Positions 15,817 through 23,307 of a DNA stretch of 23,334 nucleotides are shown here, piece after piece. The translations under genes and the position numbers were made by a program. The DNA comes from Chloroflexota bacterium. GTDB lineage: Bacteria; Chloroflexota; Limnocylindria; Limnocylindrales; CSP1-4. The stretch covers positions 1 through 23,334 of the forward strand of contig JAJYGK010000167.1 of NCBI GenBank assembly GCA_021790715.1, written 5' to 3'. Position 1 is the stretch's first letter. Each line of letters begins with the position of its first letter. The notes under the pieces were generated by a model. That model was given only the letters and a program-made list of their open reading frames with translations, searched no databases and was not told where the DNA came from.

Positions 15817-16199
15817 ACGACGCGATCTCGACGGACCTGGCGCCGGCCGCCATCGGCCCGTACAGCCAGGCAGTCCGTGCCCAGGGGTTCCTCTTCTGCT
15901 CGGGTCAGCTCGGGATGGATCCGGAGACCGGCGAGTTCGCGGGGGACACGGCGGCGCAGGCCGACCGGGCGCTGCGGAACGTGCGGGCGGTCGTCGAGGC
16001 GGCCGGAGCCGGGATGCGCGACGTGGTCCGCACCACGATCTACCTGGTGGACATGGCCGAGTTCGCCGCCGTCAACGAGGTCTACGCGCGGCACTTCGAG
16101 CCGCCCTACCCGGCCCGCTCCACGGTCGCGGTCGCGGCGCTCCCGCGCGGCGGGCGGGTGGAGATCGAGGCCACCGCGCTGCTCCCCGGGCGATCGTGA
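15813..16199 (+). CDS. ridA: RidA family enamine/imine deaminase
   Basis: Hydrolyses reactive enamines and imines (such as 2-aminoacrylate) released by PLP enzymes. The 128 residues match the family. GPYSQAV at 15-21, FCSGQLGMDPETGE at 28-41, and TTIYLVDMAEFAAVNEVY are typical. Arg102 and Glu118 sit where the E. coli family members have the substrate-binding Arg and the Glu of the active site, which suggests the hydrolytic (true RidA) subgroup. The ATG overlaps the ispE stop (ATGA) and has GGGAGG 6 bases upstream. PLP enzymes are common targets of such imine damage, but no direct link to a neighbour is shown. Confidence 0.93.
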   Translation: MNDAISTDLAPAAIGPYSQAVRAQGFLFCSGQLGMDPETGEFAGDTAAQADRALRNVRAVVEAAGAGMRDVVRTTIYLVDMAEFAAVNEVYARHFEPPYPARSTVAVAALPRGGRVEIEATALLPGRS

Positions 16200-16234
16200 A
16201 CACACGCCCGATACGCGCGGTGGCACGGCCGGCG

Positions 16235-16264
16235 TTGACACGGTCGGAGCCTCGGCCGGAGAAT
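16235..16264 (+). promoter_or_regulatory. promoter for glmU: TTGACA, 18 bases, GAGAAT
   Basis: A perfect -35 hexamer TTGACA at 16235-16240 is followed after 18 bases by GAGAAT at 16259-16264, four of six matches to TATAAT. The expected start is near 16271, giving a leader of about 44 bases before GTG 16315. This is the best housekeeping-type promoter seen in the window. Confidence 0.65.
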
Positions 16265-16314
16265 CGGGAGGACGTGACGAACAACCCTCCAAGTCGCGAC
16301 GAGCGGCCGGCGTC

Positions 16315-17769
16315 GTGAACGACGCCCCCTCCGCCCCGCTCGCCGTCATCCTCGCTGCGGGTCTCGGGACCCGCATGCGGTCGCGTCGCCCGAAGGTCCT
16401 CCATCCCGTCTGCGGCCGCCCCATGCTGGAGCACGTGCTCGGCGTCGCCCGCACGCTCGGGCCACGCGACCCCGTGGTCGTCGTCTCGCCCGCGACCGAC
16501 GCCGTCCGGGACGAGCTCGGCGCGGACGGCGTCTCGTACGCGCTGCAGGCGGAGCCGCTGGGGACGGCCGATGCGCTGCGGACCGCGATGGACGCGGTCC
16601 CGCCCGACCTCGACGAGATCGTCGTCCTGAGCGGGGACGTCCCGCTCCTGCGACCCGGGACGCTGCACGAGCTGGTCGCGTTGCGGCGCGCCGCGGACGC
16701 CACGATTGCACTGGCCGTGATCCGGCCGGCCGATCCGCACGGGTACGGGCGCATCGTGCGCGATCGCGAGGGCCACGTGACGCGCATCGTCGAGGAAAAG
16801 GATGCCGACGAGGCGACGCGACGGATCGGCGAGGCGAACGCGGCCCTCTACGCGTTCAGTGCGTCGTGGGTGCGTTCGCGGATCGGCGACGTGGCGCCGT
16901 CGCCCGCCACGGGCGAGTACTACCTGCCCGACCTGGTGGCGATGGCGCACGCGGAGGGGGGGACCGTGGTCGCCCTCGAGGTCGCCGACGAGCGCGAGCT
17001 GGCGGGCATCAACGACCGCGTCCAGCTGGCCGAGGCCGAGGCCGAGCTGCGCCGCCGGATCGTCGAGGCCCACATGCGCGCCGGGGTGACCATGCTCGAC
17101 CCGGCCAGCGTCACGATCGAGTCCGGCGTGGAGCTTGCGCCCGACGTCGTGCTCGAGCCGGGAGTGATCCTGCAGGGCCGGACGCGGATCGGCAGCGACA
17201 CCCTGATCGGCGCCGGCAGCCGGATCGTCGACAGCGTCGTCGGCGAGCGGTGCCGCGTCTGGTCGAGCGTGATCGAGTCGAGCGAGGTCGGGGACGACGT
17301 GCACGTCGGTCCGTGGGCCCACCTCCGTCCGGGAGCGCGGGTCGGCGCCGGGGCGGAGGTCGGCAACTTCGCGGAGATCAAGTCGAGCACCCTCGGTCCC
17401 GGCTCGAAGCAGCACCACTTCAGCTATCTCGGCGACGCGACGATCGGCGAGCACGTGAACATCGGCGCCGGGACCATCACCTGCAACTACGACGGCCAGC
17501 GCAAGCACCCGACGCACGTCGGGGACCGCGCGTTCATCGGGTCCGACACGATGCTCGTCGCGCCGGTCCGGGTCGGGAACGACGCGCGGACCGGCGCCGG
17601 ATCGGTGGTCACCCACGACGTGCCCGACGGCATGCTCGCGGTCGGCGTGCCGGCGCGCCTGCGCCACCGGGCCGCGGTCGGCGAACCGCCGGGAGACCGG
17701 AGCGGCGGCCGGGCGACGCAGCCCCCGCAGACGGAACCCGCAGCGGAGGACCGCGCGCCCCGCGCATGA
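16315..17769 (+). CDS. glmU: bifunctional GlcN-1-P acetyltransferase / GlcNAc-1-P uridylyltransferase GlmU
   Basis: Finishes UDP-GlcNAc synthesis: acetylates GlcN-1-P, then joins it to UTP. The 484 residues start with a Rossmann-like pyrophosphorylase domain: LAVILAAGLGTRMRSRRPKVLHP in sequence from residue 9, with Lys27, then QAEPLGTADAL and SGDVPLL. The second half is a left-handed beta-helix of hexapeptide repeats with KSSTLGPGSKQHHFSYLGDA, CNYDGQRKHPTHVGD and FIGSDTMLVAPV, containing the acetyltransferase residues. About 28 C-terminal residues form a Gly/Pro/Arg-rich tail beyond the usual 456. GTG 16315 was chosen as the last start before the domain and lies about 44 bases after the promoter. 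With GlmS and GlmM it completes the route, but in a separate unit. Its stop overlaps the next gene by ATGA. Confidence 0.97.
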   Translation: MNDAPSAPLAVILAAGLGTRMRSRRPKVLHPVCGRPMLEHVLGVARTLGPRDPVVVVSPATDAVRDELGADGVSYALQAEPLGTADALRTAMDAVPPDLDEIVVLSGDVPLLRPGTLHELVALRRAADATIALAVIRPADPHGYGRIVRDREGHVTRIVEEKDADEATRRIGEANAALYAFSASWVRSRIGDVAPSPATGEYYLPDLVAMAHAEGGTVVALEVADERELAGINDRVQLAEAEAELRRRIVEAHMRAGVTMLDPASVTIESGVELAPDVVLEPGVILQGRTRIGSDTLIGAGSRIVDSVVGERCRVWSSVIESSEVGDDVHVGPWAHLRPGARVGAGAEVGNFAEIKSSTLGPGSKQHHFSYLGDATIGEHVNIGAGTITCNYDGQRKHPTHVGDRAFIGSDTMLVAPVRVGNDARTGAGSVVTHDVPDGMLAVGVPARLRHRAAVGEPPGDRSGGRATQPPQTEPAAEDRAPRA

Positions 17770-19094
17770 ACGCGCTGCAGGACCTCATCGTCATCGCGAT
17801 CCTGATCGCGCTCAACGCGTTCTTCGTCGCCGCCGAGATCGCGCTCGTCACGACGCGCCGGAGCCGCGTCGAGCAGCTGGTGGAGGAGGACAACCAGGCC
17901 GCGAAACGGGTCGACCGCCTGCTGCGGCGGCCCGGCCGGTTCCTCGCCGTCACCCAGCTGTGGATCACGTTCATCGGGTTCCTGTCGTCGGCATTCGCCG
18001 CGGTCAGCCTGACCGTCGGGCTGCGTGCGGCCCTGCAGAACGTCCCGGGCCTCCACGACTACGCCGACGCGCTGAGCCTTGTCGTGGTCACCCTGCTCCT
18101 CTCGCTGTTCGCCATCGTCTTCGGCGAGCTGGTGCCGAAGGCGATCGCGCTGGCCAACGCGGAGCGGATCGCGCTCGGCATCTCCGGGCTCTTCCTGTTC
18201 CTGGAGACGATCCTGGGGCCGCTCGTCAGGCTCCTCGAGTTCGTGACGAACGCGATCACGCGTCCCCTCGGGGTGACCCATCAGGAAGCCAGCCAGGTCT
18301 CGATGGAGGAGCTGAAGATCCTGGTCGAGCGCGGCGGCGAGCAGGGCGTCCTCGAGGCCGAGGAGGAACAGATGATCTCGGCGGTCATCGAGCTCGGCGA
18401 GGGACGCGTCCACGAGGTCATGGTGCCCCGCATCGACGTCACGGCGGTGCCGGCGGACACGCCGTTCGGCGAGGCCGTCGACACGATCCTCCGCGAGGGG
18501 CACTCGCGGATCCCCGTGTACGAGGATTCGATCGACAACATCGTGGGGATCCTCTACGCGAAGGACCTCCTCCCGTACCTCAAGGACCGCGGGGCGCCGC
18601 CGGAGCTGCGCCGGCTGCTGCGCACGCCGCTCTTCGTGCCGGAGTCGATGAGCGTCGACGACCTGCTCCACGAGCTGCAGCGCCGCAAGGTCCACATCGC
18701 GATCGTGCTCGACGAGTACGGCGGCACGGCGGGCATCGTCACGATCGAGGATCTCCTCGAGGAGATCGTGGGCGAGATCCAGGACGAGTACGACGTCGAG
18801 GAGCCCATGGTGGAACGGATCTCCGACGAGGAGGTCCGCTTCGATGGGCGCGCCAACATCGACGACTTCGTCGAGGCGTTCCACGTGGACCTGGCCGACG
18901 AGGACCGCGAGGAGTACGACACGGTGGGTGGCCTCGTGTACCACCGCATCGGCGGGATCCCCAGGGTCGGCGACAGCATCGACGTGGACGGGCTGACGCT
19001 GACGGTGGAATCGACCGATGGCCGGCGGGTGGGCAAGGTCCTCGCGGTGCGGCGGCCGTCAGAGGCCGCGCAGGAGCAGGCGGCCGGCGGGTAG
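17766..19094 (+). CDS. CNNM/CorC (HlyC-type) membrane protein, DUF21-CBS-CBS-CorC
   Basis: 442 residues. The N-terminal DUF21/CNNM transmembrane domain (about 1-165) has hydrophobic segments at about 5-28, 60-88, 102-129 and 137-160. It also has the family pattern NAFFVAAEIALVTTRRSRVEQL near the start and FGELVPKAIAL at 119-129. A CBS pair follows (about 212-340), with VMVPRIDVTAVP, SRIPVYEDSIDNIVGILYAKDLL in two parts, and VLDEYGGTAGIVTIEDLLEEIVGEIQDEY in two parts. The CorC_HlyC domain lies at about 345-430. Family members are Mg2+ (or other divalent cation) efflux proteins regulated by nucleotide binding to the CBS domains; some were once called haemolysins. The gene is coupled to glmU by ATGA. 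Ion and direction are inferred. Confidence 0.92.
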   Translation: MNALQDLIVIAILIALNAFFVAAEIALVTTRRSRVEQLVEEDNQAAKRVDRLLRRPGRFLAVTQLWITFIGFLSSAFAAVSLTVGLRAALQNVPGLHDYADALSLVVVTLLLSLFAIVFGELVPKAIALANAERIALGISGLFLFLETILGPLVRLLEFVTNAITRPLGVTHQEASQVSMEELKILVERGGEQGVLEAEEEQMISAVIELGEGRVHEVMVPRIDVTAVPADTPFGEAVDTILREGHSRIPVYEDSIDNIVGILYAKDLLPYLKDRGAPPELRRLLRTPLFVPESMSVDDLLHELQRRKVHIAIVLDEYGGTAGIVTIEDLLEEIVGEIQDEYDVEEPMVERISDEEVRFDGRANIDDFVEAFHVDLADEDREEYDTVGGLVYHRIGGIPRVGDSIDVDGLTLTVESTDGRRVGKVLAVRRPSEAAQEQAAGG

Positions 19095-19123
19095 GCGGCG
19101 GGGGCACCGTGCGGCGTGCCGAG

Positions 19124-19141
19124 CGGGACGGGTCCGTCCCG
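19124..19141. terminator. hairpin between convergent genes
   Basis: CGGGACGG and CCGTCCCG form a perfect 8-bp inverted repeat with a two-base centre (six to seven pairs in practice). It sits in the 66-base gap between the convergent CorC-type gene and the prenyl synthase. It could end transcription from both sides, although no T-run flanks it. A weaker inverted repeat (GGCAC/GTGCC) lies at 19103-19120. Confidence 0.5.
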
Positions 19142-19160
19142 GGGGCGCGCGGTGCGTCTC

Positions 19161-20180
19161 CTACGCGGAGATCGCGGAGACGATGATCTCGCGCAGGCGG
19201 TCCCGGGCCGCGCCCTGCACCACGCCGGCGGCATCGAGCGCCCCCAGCGCCTCGTCGCGCAGGCGCCGGGCCTCCCGTCGCGTGTAGTCGGCCGCCCCCG
19301 TCCGCTCCAGGATCGCCCGCAGCTCCGAGACCTCGTCGGTCGTGGGGGTGTCGGTCTCGTAGATCGCGCGGAGGCGGTCGAGATCGGCCTCGGTCGCGTG
19401 CTCGAGCGCATAGAGCACCGGGAGTGTCCGCTTGCCCTTCGAGAGGTCGGAGGGCTCCTTGCCGGTCTCCTGCTCGACGCCCCAGATCCCCAGCAGGTCG
19501 TCGTTGAGCTGGAAGGCGAGCCCCAGGGCCCATCCGAACCGGCGGTAGGCGTCCACCACCGCCTGGTCGTCGGTCGCCAGCATCGCGCCGGCCTCGACGG
19601 AGGCCGCGATCAGGGCGGCCGTCTTGCGCCCGATCATGTCGAAGTACGTCTCGACCGTCATGCGGTCGCCGTGCTCGGCCCCCCACAGGTCGATGAACTG
19701 GCCCTCGCACAGCGCCAGGCAGGTGTCGTCGTAGAGGCGCATCAGCCGCAGCACCTTCGTGTCGCTGAACCCGAGATCGGTCAGCCGGTGCAGGGCCAGC
19801 CGGGAGAGGACGAACAGCGTGTCGCCGGCGTTGATCGCCTGACCGACGCCGTACACCGTCCACAGCGCCGCGCGGTGGCGGCGCTCCACGTCGCGGTCCT
19901 CGATGTCGTCATGGACGAGGCTGAAGTTGTGACCGAGCTCGACCGCGGCCGCGCCGGGCAGCGCGCGCGCATGGTCGCCCGCGATCGACGCGTACGCGAG
20001 CAGGCCGAGCAGCGGCCGCAGGCGCTTGCCGCTCACCGCACCGGGTCCGTCCAGACCCAGGTGGTAGCGGACCATGTCGTACAGCTCGCGGGTGGCCGGA
20101 GTATCCGCGGCGTCCACGACCCGCAGGATCTCCGTCTCGGTGTCGGCGATCATGGCCTGCAGGTCGGCCTGTGTCAGCAC
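19161..20180 (-). CDS. short-chain polyprenyl diphosphate synthase, probably GGPP synthase
   Basis: Condenses isopentenyl diphosphate with allylic diphosphates. 339 residues, all-alpha trans-prenyltransferase. GKRLRP (51-56) binds diphosphate. The first aspartate motif DDIED is at 91-95 (no insertion), the second as NDDLLGIWG at 226-234, with GRKTA (184-188) and SKGKRTLP (247-254). The residue five before the first motif is Phe86; an aromatic residue here limits chain growth and marks type I geranylgeranyl diphosphate synthases. Loss of the last Asp of the second motif (Gly231) is common in a bacterial subgroup. GTG 20180 follows a TATCAT element by seven bases. It is the only minus-strand gene, convergent with the CorC-type gene and divergent from recO. 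Enzyme class sure; product length inferred. Confidence 0.9.
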   Translation of the reverse strand: MLTQADLQAMIADTETEILRVVDAADTPATRELYDMVRYHLGLDGPGAVSGKRLRPLLGLLAYASIAGDHARALPGAAAVELGHNFSLVHDDIEDRDVERRHRAALWTVYGVGQAINAGDTLFVLSRLALHRLTDLGFSDTKVLRLMRLYDDTCLALCEGQFIDLWGAEHGDRMTVETYFDMIGRKTAALIAASVEAGAMLATDDQAVVDAYRRFGWALGLAFQLNDDLLGIWGVEQETGKEPSDLSKGKRTLPVLYALEHATEADLDRLRAIYETDTPTTDEVSELRAILERTGAADYTRREARRLRDEALGALDAAGVVQGAARDRLREIIVSAISA

Positions 20181-20187
20181 GCACCGG

Positions 20188-20193
20188 ATGATA
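20188..20193 (-). promoter_or_regulatory. probable -10 element (TATCAT) of the prenyl synthase gene
   Basis: Read on the minus strand, TATCAT lies seven bases before GTG 20180, five of six matches to TATAAT. The expected start is 20181-20180, so the message would have essentially no leader. No clear -35 was seen. Confidence 0.55.
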
Positions 20194-20200
20194 CAGGCGC

Positions 20201-20206
20201 TAGGCT
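20201..20206 (+). promoter_or_regulatory. probable -10 element (TAGGCT) for leaderless recO
   Basis: TAGGCT is separated from ATG 20213 by six bases, so the predicted +1 coincides with the start codon. It mirrors the TAGGAT element before the MutL-like gene. It lies within the 32 bases shared with the divergent prenyl synthase promoter. There is no ribosome-binding sequence before the ATG, as expected for a leaderless message. Confidence 0.55.
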
Positions 20207-20212
20207 TGCGCC

Positions 20213-20977
20213 ATGCCGGTCGCCCGCATCTACAAGACGAGCGCGATCGTGCTGTCGCGCTTCGATCTGGGCGAGGCCGATCGCGTCCTCACCCTGCTCA
20301 CGCCGCACGACGGCAAGCTGAAGGCGGTCGCGAAGGGGATCCGGCGGCCGCAGAGCCGCCTCGGTGGCAGCCTGGAGCCGTTCGCCGAGCTCCACCTCGT
20401 GCTGGCCCACGGACGCACGTTCGACGTGGTGACGCAGGCGACGGTCCGCCATGCCTGGCTCTCGCTTCGGGACCGGCTGGAGTCGACGGCGACGGCGTGG
20501 TACCTCTCCGAGCTGGTGGAGCGCTCGACCGAGGAGCGCGCGCCCGCGCCGCGCCTGTACGACCTGCTGGGCGCGGCGTACGGGTACCTCGACGCGGGCC
20601 TGCCCCCCGGCCGGGTCGCGCGATGGTTCGAGTTCCGCCTGACCGACGAGCTGGGCCTGCGGCCGGAGGTCGACCGGTGCGTGGAGTGCGACCGGCGGCT
20701 GGAGGCGGACGAGGAGTTCCGCTGGGTGCCGGCCCTGGGCGGGCTGCTCTGCGCCGCGCATCCCGGGCCGGACGCCGAGCGTGCGGCGCTCTCCCGGGAC
20801 GGGCTGCGGCTCCTGAAGGCATACCGGCACATGGAGCTCGACGCGATCGCCGGGCTCCGTCTCCCCGCGGCGGCGGAGGCCGAGGCGGAGCAGGCGATGC
20901 GGCTGTTCGTGCGCCACGTCCTCGAGCGCGAGGCCAGGTCGCTCGAGTTCCTCGACGAGATCCGTGCCGGCCGCTGA
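20213..20977 (+). CDS. recO: DNA repair protein RecO
   Basis: Recombination mediator that, with RecR, loads RecA on SSB-coated single-stranded DNA and anneals strands. 254 residues. The N-terminal OB fold (about 1-80) has ARIYKTSAIVLSRFDLGEADRVLTLLT, split around residues 4-30, then KLKAVAKGIRRPQSRLGG (35-52). A helical middle follows, then a zinc-finger-like set C156-x2-C159 ... C180-x2-H183. In many RecO proteins the ligands are four Cys; His as the last is a tolerated variant. Length and layout are normal. It probably begins a transcription unit (leaderless promoter). The YbaK-like gene lies 153 bases downstream. Confidence 0.95.
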   Translation: MPVARIYKTSAIVLSRFDLGEADRVLTLLTPHDGKLKAVAKGIRRPQSRLGGSLEPFAELHLVLAHGRTFDVVTQATVRHAWLSLRDRLESTATAWYLSELVERSTEERAPAPRLYDLLGAAYGYLDAGLPPGRVARWFEFRLTDELGLRPEVDRCVECDRRLEADEEFRWVPALGGLLCAAHPGPDAERAALSRDGLRLLKAYRHMELDAIAGLRLPAAAEAEAEQAMRLFVRHVLEREARSLEFLDEIRAGR

Positions 20978-21130
20978 TGGCCGACGGGTCGGATGACCCT
21001 CGACACGGTGCCGGTCGCGAGGTACACCGGCCGGGCGCAGCGCGGGCGGCACGCGCGCCGGGCGGCGCCGGCCGGACCAGGACGGGTGCCGGCGGCCGGT
21101 CGCGGCGCCGCGCACGCGGGGGAGGCGGCG

Positions 21131-21652
21131 ATGTCCGTCCAGGTTCCTGCCCGGCCCCCACACGCCGGGCTCCTCGACTGGCTCGAAGGCAACGGGATCG
21201 AGCACGAGGTACACGAGCACGCGGTGTCGTACACGGCCCGCGAGACGGCGCATCTCGAGCACGTCGACCTGCGCGCGTTCGCGAAGACCGTCGGCGTGCT
21301 GGCGGATGACGGGCGCCGGGCGCTCCTGGTGGTCGATGCCGCCGACATGGTCGACCTCGGCCGCGCGCGTCGCGCGATGAACGCCGGCCACGTCCGCCTG
21401 CTGACCGAGAGCGAGCTCGCCGAGCTCGTCCCGTCATGCGACGTGGGGACGATCCCGCCGGTGCCGCAGCTGTTCGGGCTCCCGGTCTACGCGGATTACG
21501 CGGTCCGCGACGACGAGCAGATCACCTTCTGCGCGGGCAGCCACCGGTGGTGCGTGCGGGTCGACCGCGACGCGTGGGAGCGCGCCGCCGGGGTGACCTA
21601 CGCGGACCTCGCGGAGGAACGCGACCTGCGGCCGCGCTGGGCGCGGTCCTGA
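21131..21652 (+). CDS. YbaK/ProX-type aminoacyl-tRNA deacylase-like protein
   Basis: 173 residues, one YbaK domain. The family lysine is probably Lys52 in FAKTVGVLADDGRRALLVVDA (split around 50-70). GTIPPVPQLFGLPVYAD at 106-122 and FCAGSHRWCVRVDRDAW are the other family blocks. Relatives hydrolyse mischarged tRNAs such as Cys- or Ala-tRNA(Pro). The exact substrate cannot be read from the sequence. ATG 21131 was chosen because GGGGGAGG ends 5 bases before it and the domain starts within about 12 residues. An in-frame ATG at 20993 would add 46 low-complexity Arg/Ala/Gly residues. The 153 bases before it hold no promoter-like hexamer that I can see. Confidence 0.87.
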   Translation: MSVQVPARPPHAGLLDWLEGNGIEHEVHEHAVSYTARETAHLEHVDLRAFAKTVGVLADDGRRALLVVDAADMVDLGRARRAMNAGHVRLLTESELAELVPSCDVGTIPPVPQLFGLPVYADYAVRDDEQITFCAGSHRWCVRVDRDAWERAAGVTYADLAEERDLRPRWARS

Positions 21653-21710
21653 GCTCGCGGCGCGCACGGGATCGCACCCGGCGTCCCTTCGCGACCGTGC
21701 CCGCGGCAGG

Positions 21711-21725
21711 GGCGTGGGGCACGCC
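21711..21725 (+). terminator. 6-bp hairpin downstream of the YbaK-like gene
   Basis: GGCGTG and CACGCC pair perfectly around GGG, 58 bases after the stop. There is no T-run. It lies upstream of the proposed glyS promoter, so a terminator role is plausible, but the support is weak in DNA this rich in GC. Confidence 0.3.
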
Positions 21726-21773
21726 GCTGCGGCGCGTCGCTGCGCGGCGATGCCCTCCTCCGGGGGCGCCGCA

Positions 21774-21782
21774 TGCGAGAAT
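21774..21782 (+). promoter_or_regulatory. possible extended -10 promoter of the GlyRS gene
   Basis: TG-C-GAGAAT resembles an extended -10 (TGn followed by a hexamer); GAGAAT is the same hexamer used at the glmU promoter. No -35 is visible. The expected start is near 21789, giving a leader of about 65 bases before GTG 21854. The leader shows no T-box or glycine-riboswitch pattern that I can recognise. Confidence 0.4.
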
Positions 21783-21853
21783 GAGCCCTCTCGCCCGCGC
21801 AGTGCCCGCACGCCCGGCGCTGCCCTGCAGCATCGACAGGAGCACCTGACGCC

Positions 21854-23272
21854 GTGACCGCCGACCGTCCGCCCCGACCCGACGAGGGGTCCGACCCCGG
21901 ACCCGCCGTCGCCGCCCTCGACACGATCGTCTCGCTCTCCAAGCGGCGCGGGTTCGTGTTCCCGAGCTCGGAGATCTACGGCGGCATCAACGCCGTGTGG
22001 GACTACGGGCCCCTGGGCGTCGAGCTCAAGAACAACGTGAAGCGCGCGTGGTGGCGCGCGATGGTGCAGGACCGCGACGACATCGTCGGCCTCGACGCCG
22101 GCATCCTCATGGCGCCGCAGGTCTGGGTCACGTCCGGCCACGTTGCCTCGTTCAGCGATCCCCTCGTGGAGTGCGAGACCTGCCATCGACGGTACCGCCT
22201 CGACGAGTTGCCGGGCGCGGAGACGCTGACCCAGACGGAGCAGCGGGACCCGACCATCGTGGATCGCCTCGGCCTGCGCTGTCCGGTCGACCAGGGGAAG
22301 CTCAGCGCGCCGCGCCGCTTCAACCTCATGTTCAAGACGTACATGGGGCCCGTGGAGGACGAGGCCGCGCAGGTGTACCTGCGGCCCGAGACGGCGCAGG
22401 GCATCTACGTGAACTTCCGGAACGTCCGGGAGACGAGCCGCAAGAAGGTGCCGTTCGGGATCGCGCAGATCGGCAAGGCGTTCCGCAACGAGATCAGCCC
22501 GGGCAACTTCGTCTTCCGGATGCGCGAGTTCGAGCAGATGGAGATGCAGTTCTTCGTCCGGCCCGACGACGCGGCGCGTCAGTTCGAGGAGTGGATGCCG
22601 CGCCGGCGCGCGTGGTACGAGCGGTACGGCGTCACCCCCGCGCGGCTGCGCTTCCGCGAGCACGCGCCGGACGAGCTGGCGCACTACGCGAAGAAGGCCG
22701 TGGACGTGGAGTACCGCTTCCCGTTCGGCTGGAAGGAGCTGGAGGGGATCCACAACCGCGGCGACTGGGACCTGGGCCGCCACCAGGAGGCGACCGGCGA
22801 GAACCTGGAGTACTTCGACCAGGCCGCGAACGAGCACTACGTGCCGTGGATCGTCGAGACCTCCGCCGGCGCCGACCGCGCCGCCTTCACGTTCCTCATC
22901 GACGCGTACCGGGAGGAGGAGGTGCGCGGCGAGACGCGCGTCGTGCTGGGCTTCCACCCCGACCTCGCGCCGTACAAGGTGGCGGTGCTGCCGCTGCTCA
23001 AGAAGCGCCCCGAGATCGTCGAGCTGTGCCACCGCATCCGCGACGACCTGAAGCGCGACATGATGGCCGTCTACGACGACACCGCGTCGATCGGGAAGCT
23101 CTACCGCCGCCAGGACGAGATCGGCACGCCGTACTGCGTCACGGTCGACGTGGACTCGCTCGAGGACCGCGCGGTGACCGTGCGCGACCGGGACACGATG
23201 GAGCAGGTGCGGGTGCCCGTCGAGGGGATCCGGCGCTACCTGCTCGACCGGCTCGAGGCTGCGCGCGGATAA
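21854..23272 (+). CDS. glyS: glycyl-tRNA synthetase, alpha2 (dimeric) type
   Basis: Charges tRNA(Gly) with glycine. The 472 residues form a single-chain class II enzyme of the alpha2 type, not the alpha/beta two-gene form. Visible elements: LSKRRGFVFPSSEIYGGINAVWDYGPLG in two parts (28-55), a zinc-like insert with C107-x2-C110 and C143, YLRPETAQGIYVNF (175-188), class II motif 2 around FRNEISPGNFVFRMREFEQMEMQFF (210-234, in two parts), GIHNRGDWDLG, and motif 3 ETSAGADRAAF. The position expected for a fourth zinc ligand is Asp146. The C-terminal anticodon-binding domain starts near LGFHPDLAPYKVAVLPL. GTG 21854 has AGGAG 11 bases upstream. In this class the gene is often named glyS or glyQS. 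Confidence 0.96.
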   Translation: MTADRPPRPDEGSDPGPAVAALDTIVSLSKRRGFVFPSSEIYGGINAVWDYGPLGVELKNNVKRAWWRAMVQDRDDIVGLDAGILMAPQVWVTSGHVASFSDPLVECETCHRRYRLDELPGAETLTQTEQRDPTIVDRLGLRCPVDQGKLSAPRRFNLMFKTYMGPVEDEAAQVYLRPETAQGIYVNFRNVRETSRKKVPFGIAQIGKAFRNEISPGNFVFRMREFEQMEMQFFVRPDDAARQFEEWMPRRRAWYERYGVTPARLRFREHAPDELAHYAKKAVDVEYRFPFGWKELEGIHNRGDWDLGRHQEATGENLEYFDQAANEHYVPWIVETSAGADRAAFTFLIDAYREEEVRGETRVVLGFHPDLAPYKVAVLPLLKKRPEIVELCHRIRDDLKRDMMAVYDDTASIGKLYRRQDEIGTPYCVTVDVDSLEDRAVTVRDRDTMEQVRVPVEGIRRYLLDRLEAARG

Positions 23273-23281
23273 CCGGCGGGG

Positions 23282-23307
23282 CGAGCCGGGGCAGGAGCCC
23301 GGGCTCG
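23282..23307 (+). terminator. hairpin downstream of the GlyRS gene
   Basis: CGAGCC pairs with GGCTCG and GGG with CCC, with one bulged G (23301) and a seven-base loop; it starts 9 bases after the stop. An overlapping perfect palindrome GAGCCCGGGCTC is an alternative fold. No T-run is seen. The window ends 27 bases later. Confidence 0.35.

Noticed and set aside
16200..16314. Extension of GlmU into the region after ridA
   Set aside because: The added sequence is not GlmU-like and contains the TTGACA/GAGAAT promoter; GTG 16315 gives the normal N-terminus.
20993..21130. 46-residue upstream extension of the YbaK-like protein
   Set aside because: Low-complexity and without a ribosome site; ATG 21131 has a strong GGGGGAGG at good spacing.
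20977..21309. ATG overlapping the recO stop (TGATG) opening a frame of about 110 codons
   Set aside because: The coupling is attractive, but the product is an Arg/Gly/Ala-rich sequence without motifs and runs into the YbaK-like gene in another frame.
21653..21853. T-box or glycine riboswitch before the GlyRS gene
   Set aside because: No T-box-like conserved stretch, no glycine aptamer core and no terminator with a T-run could be recognised; only simple GC hairpins are present.
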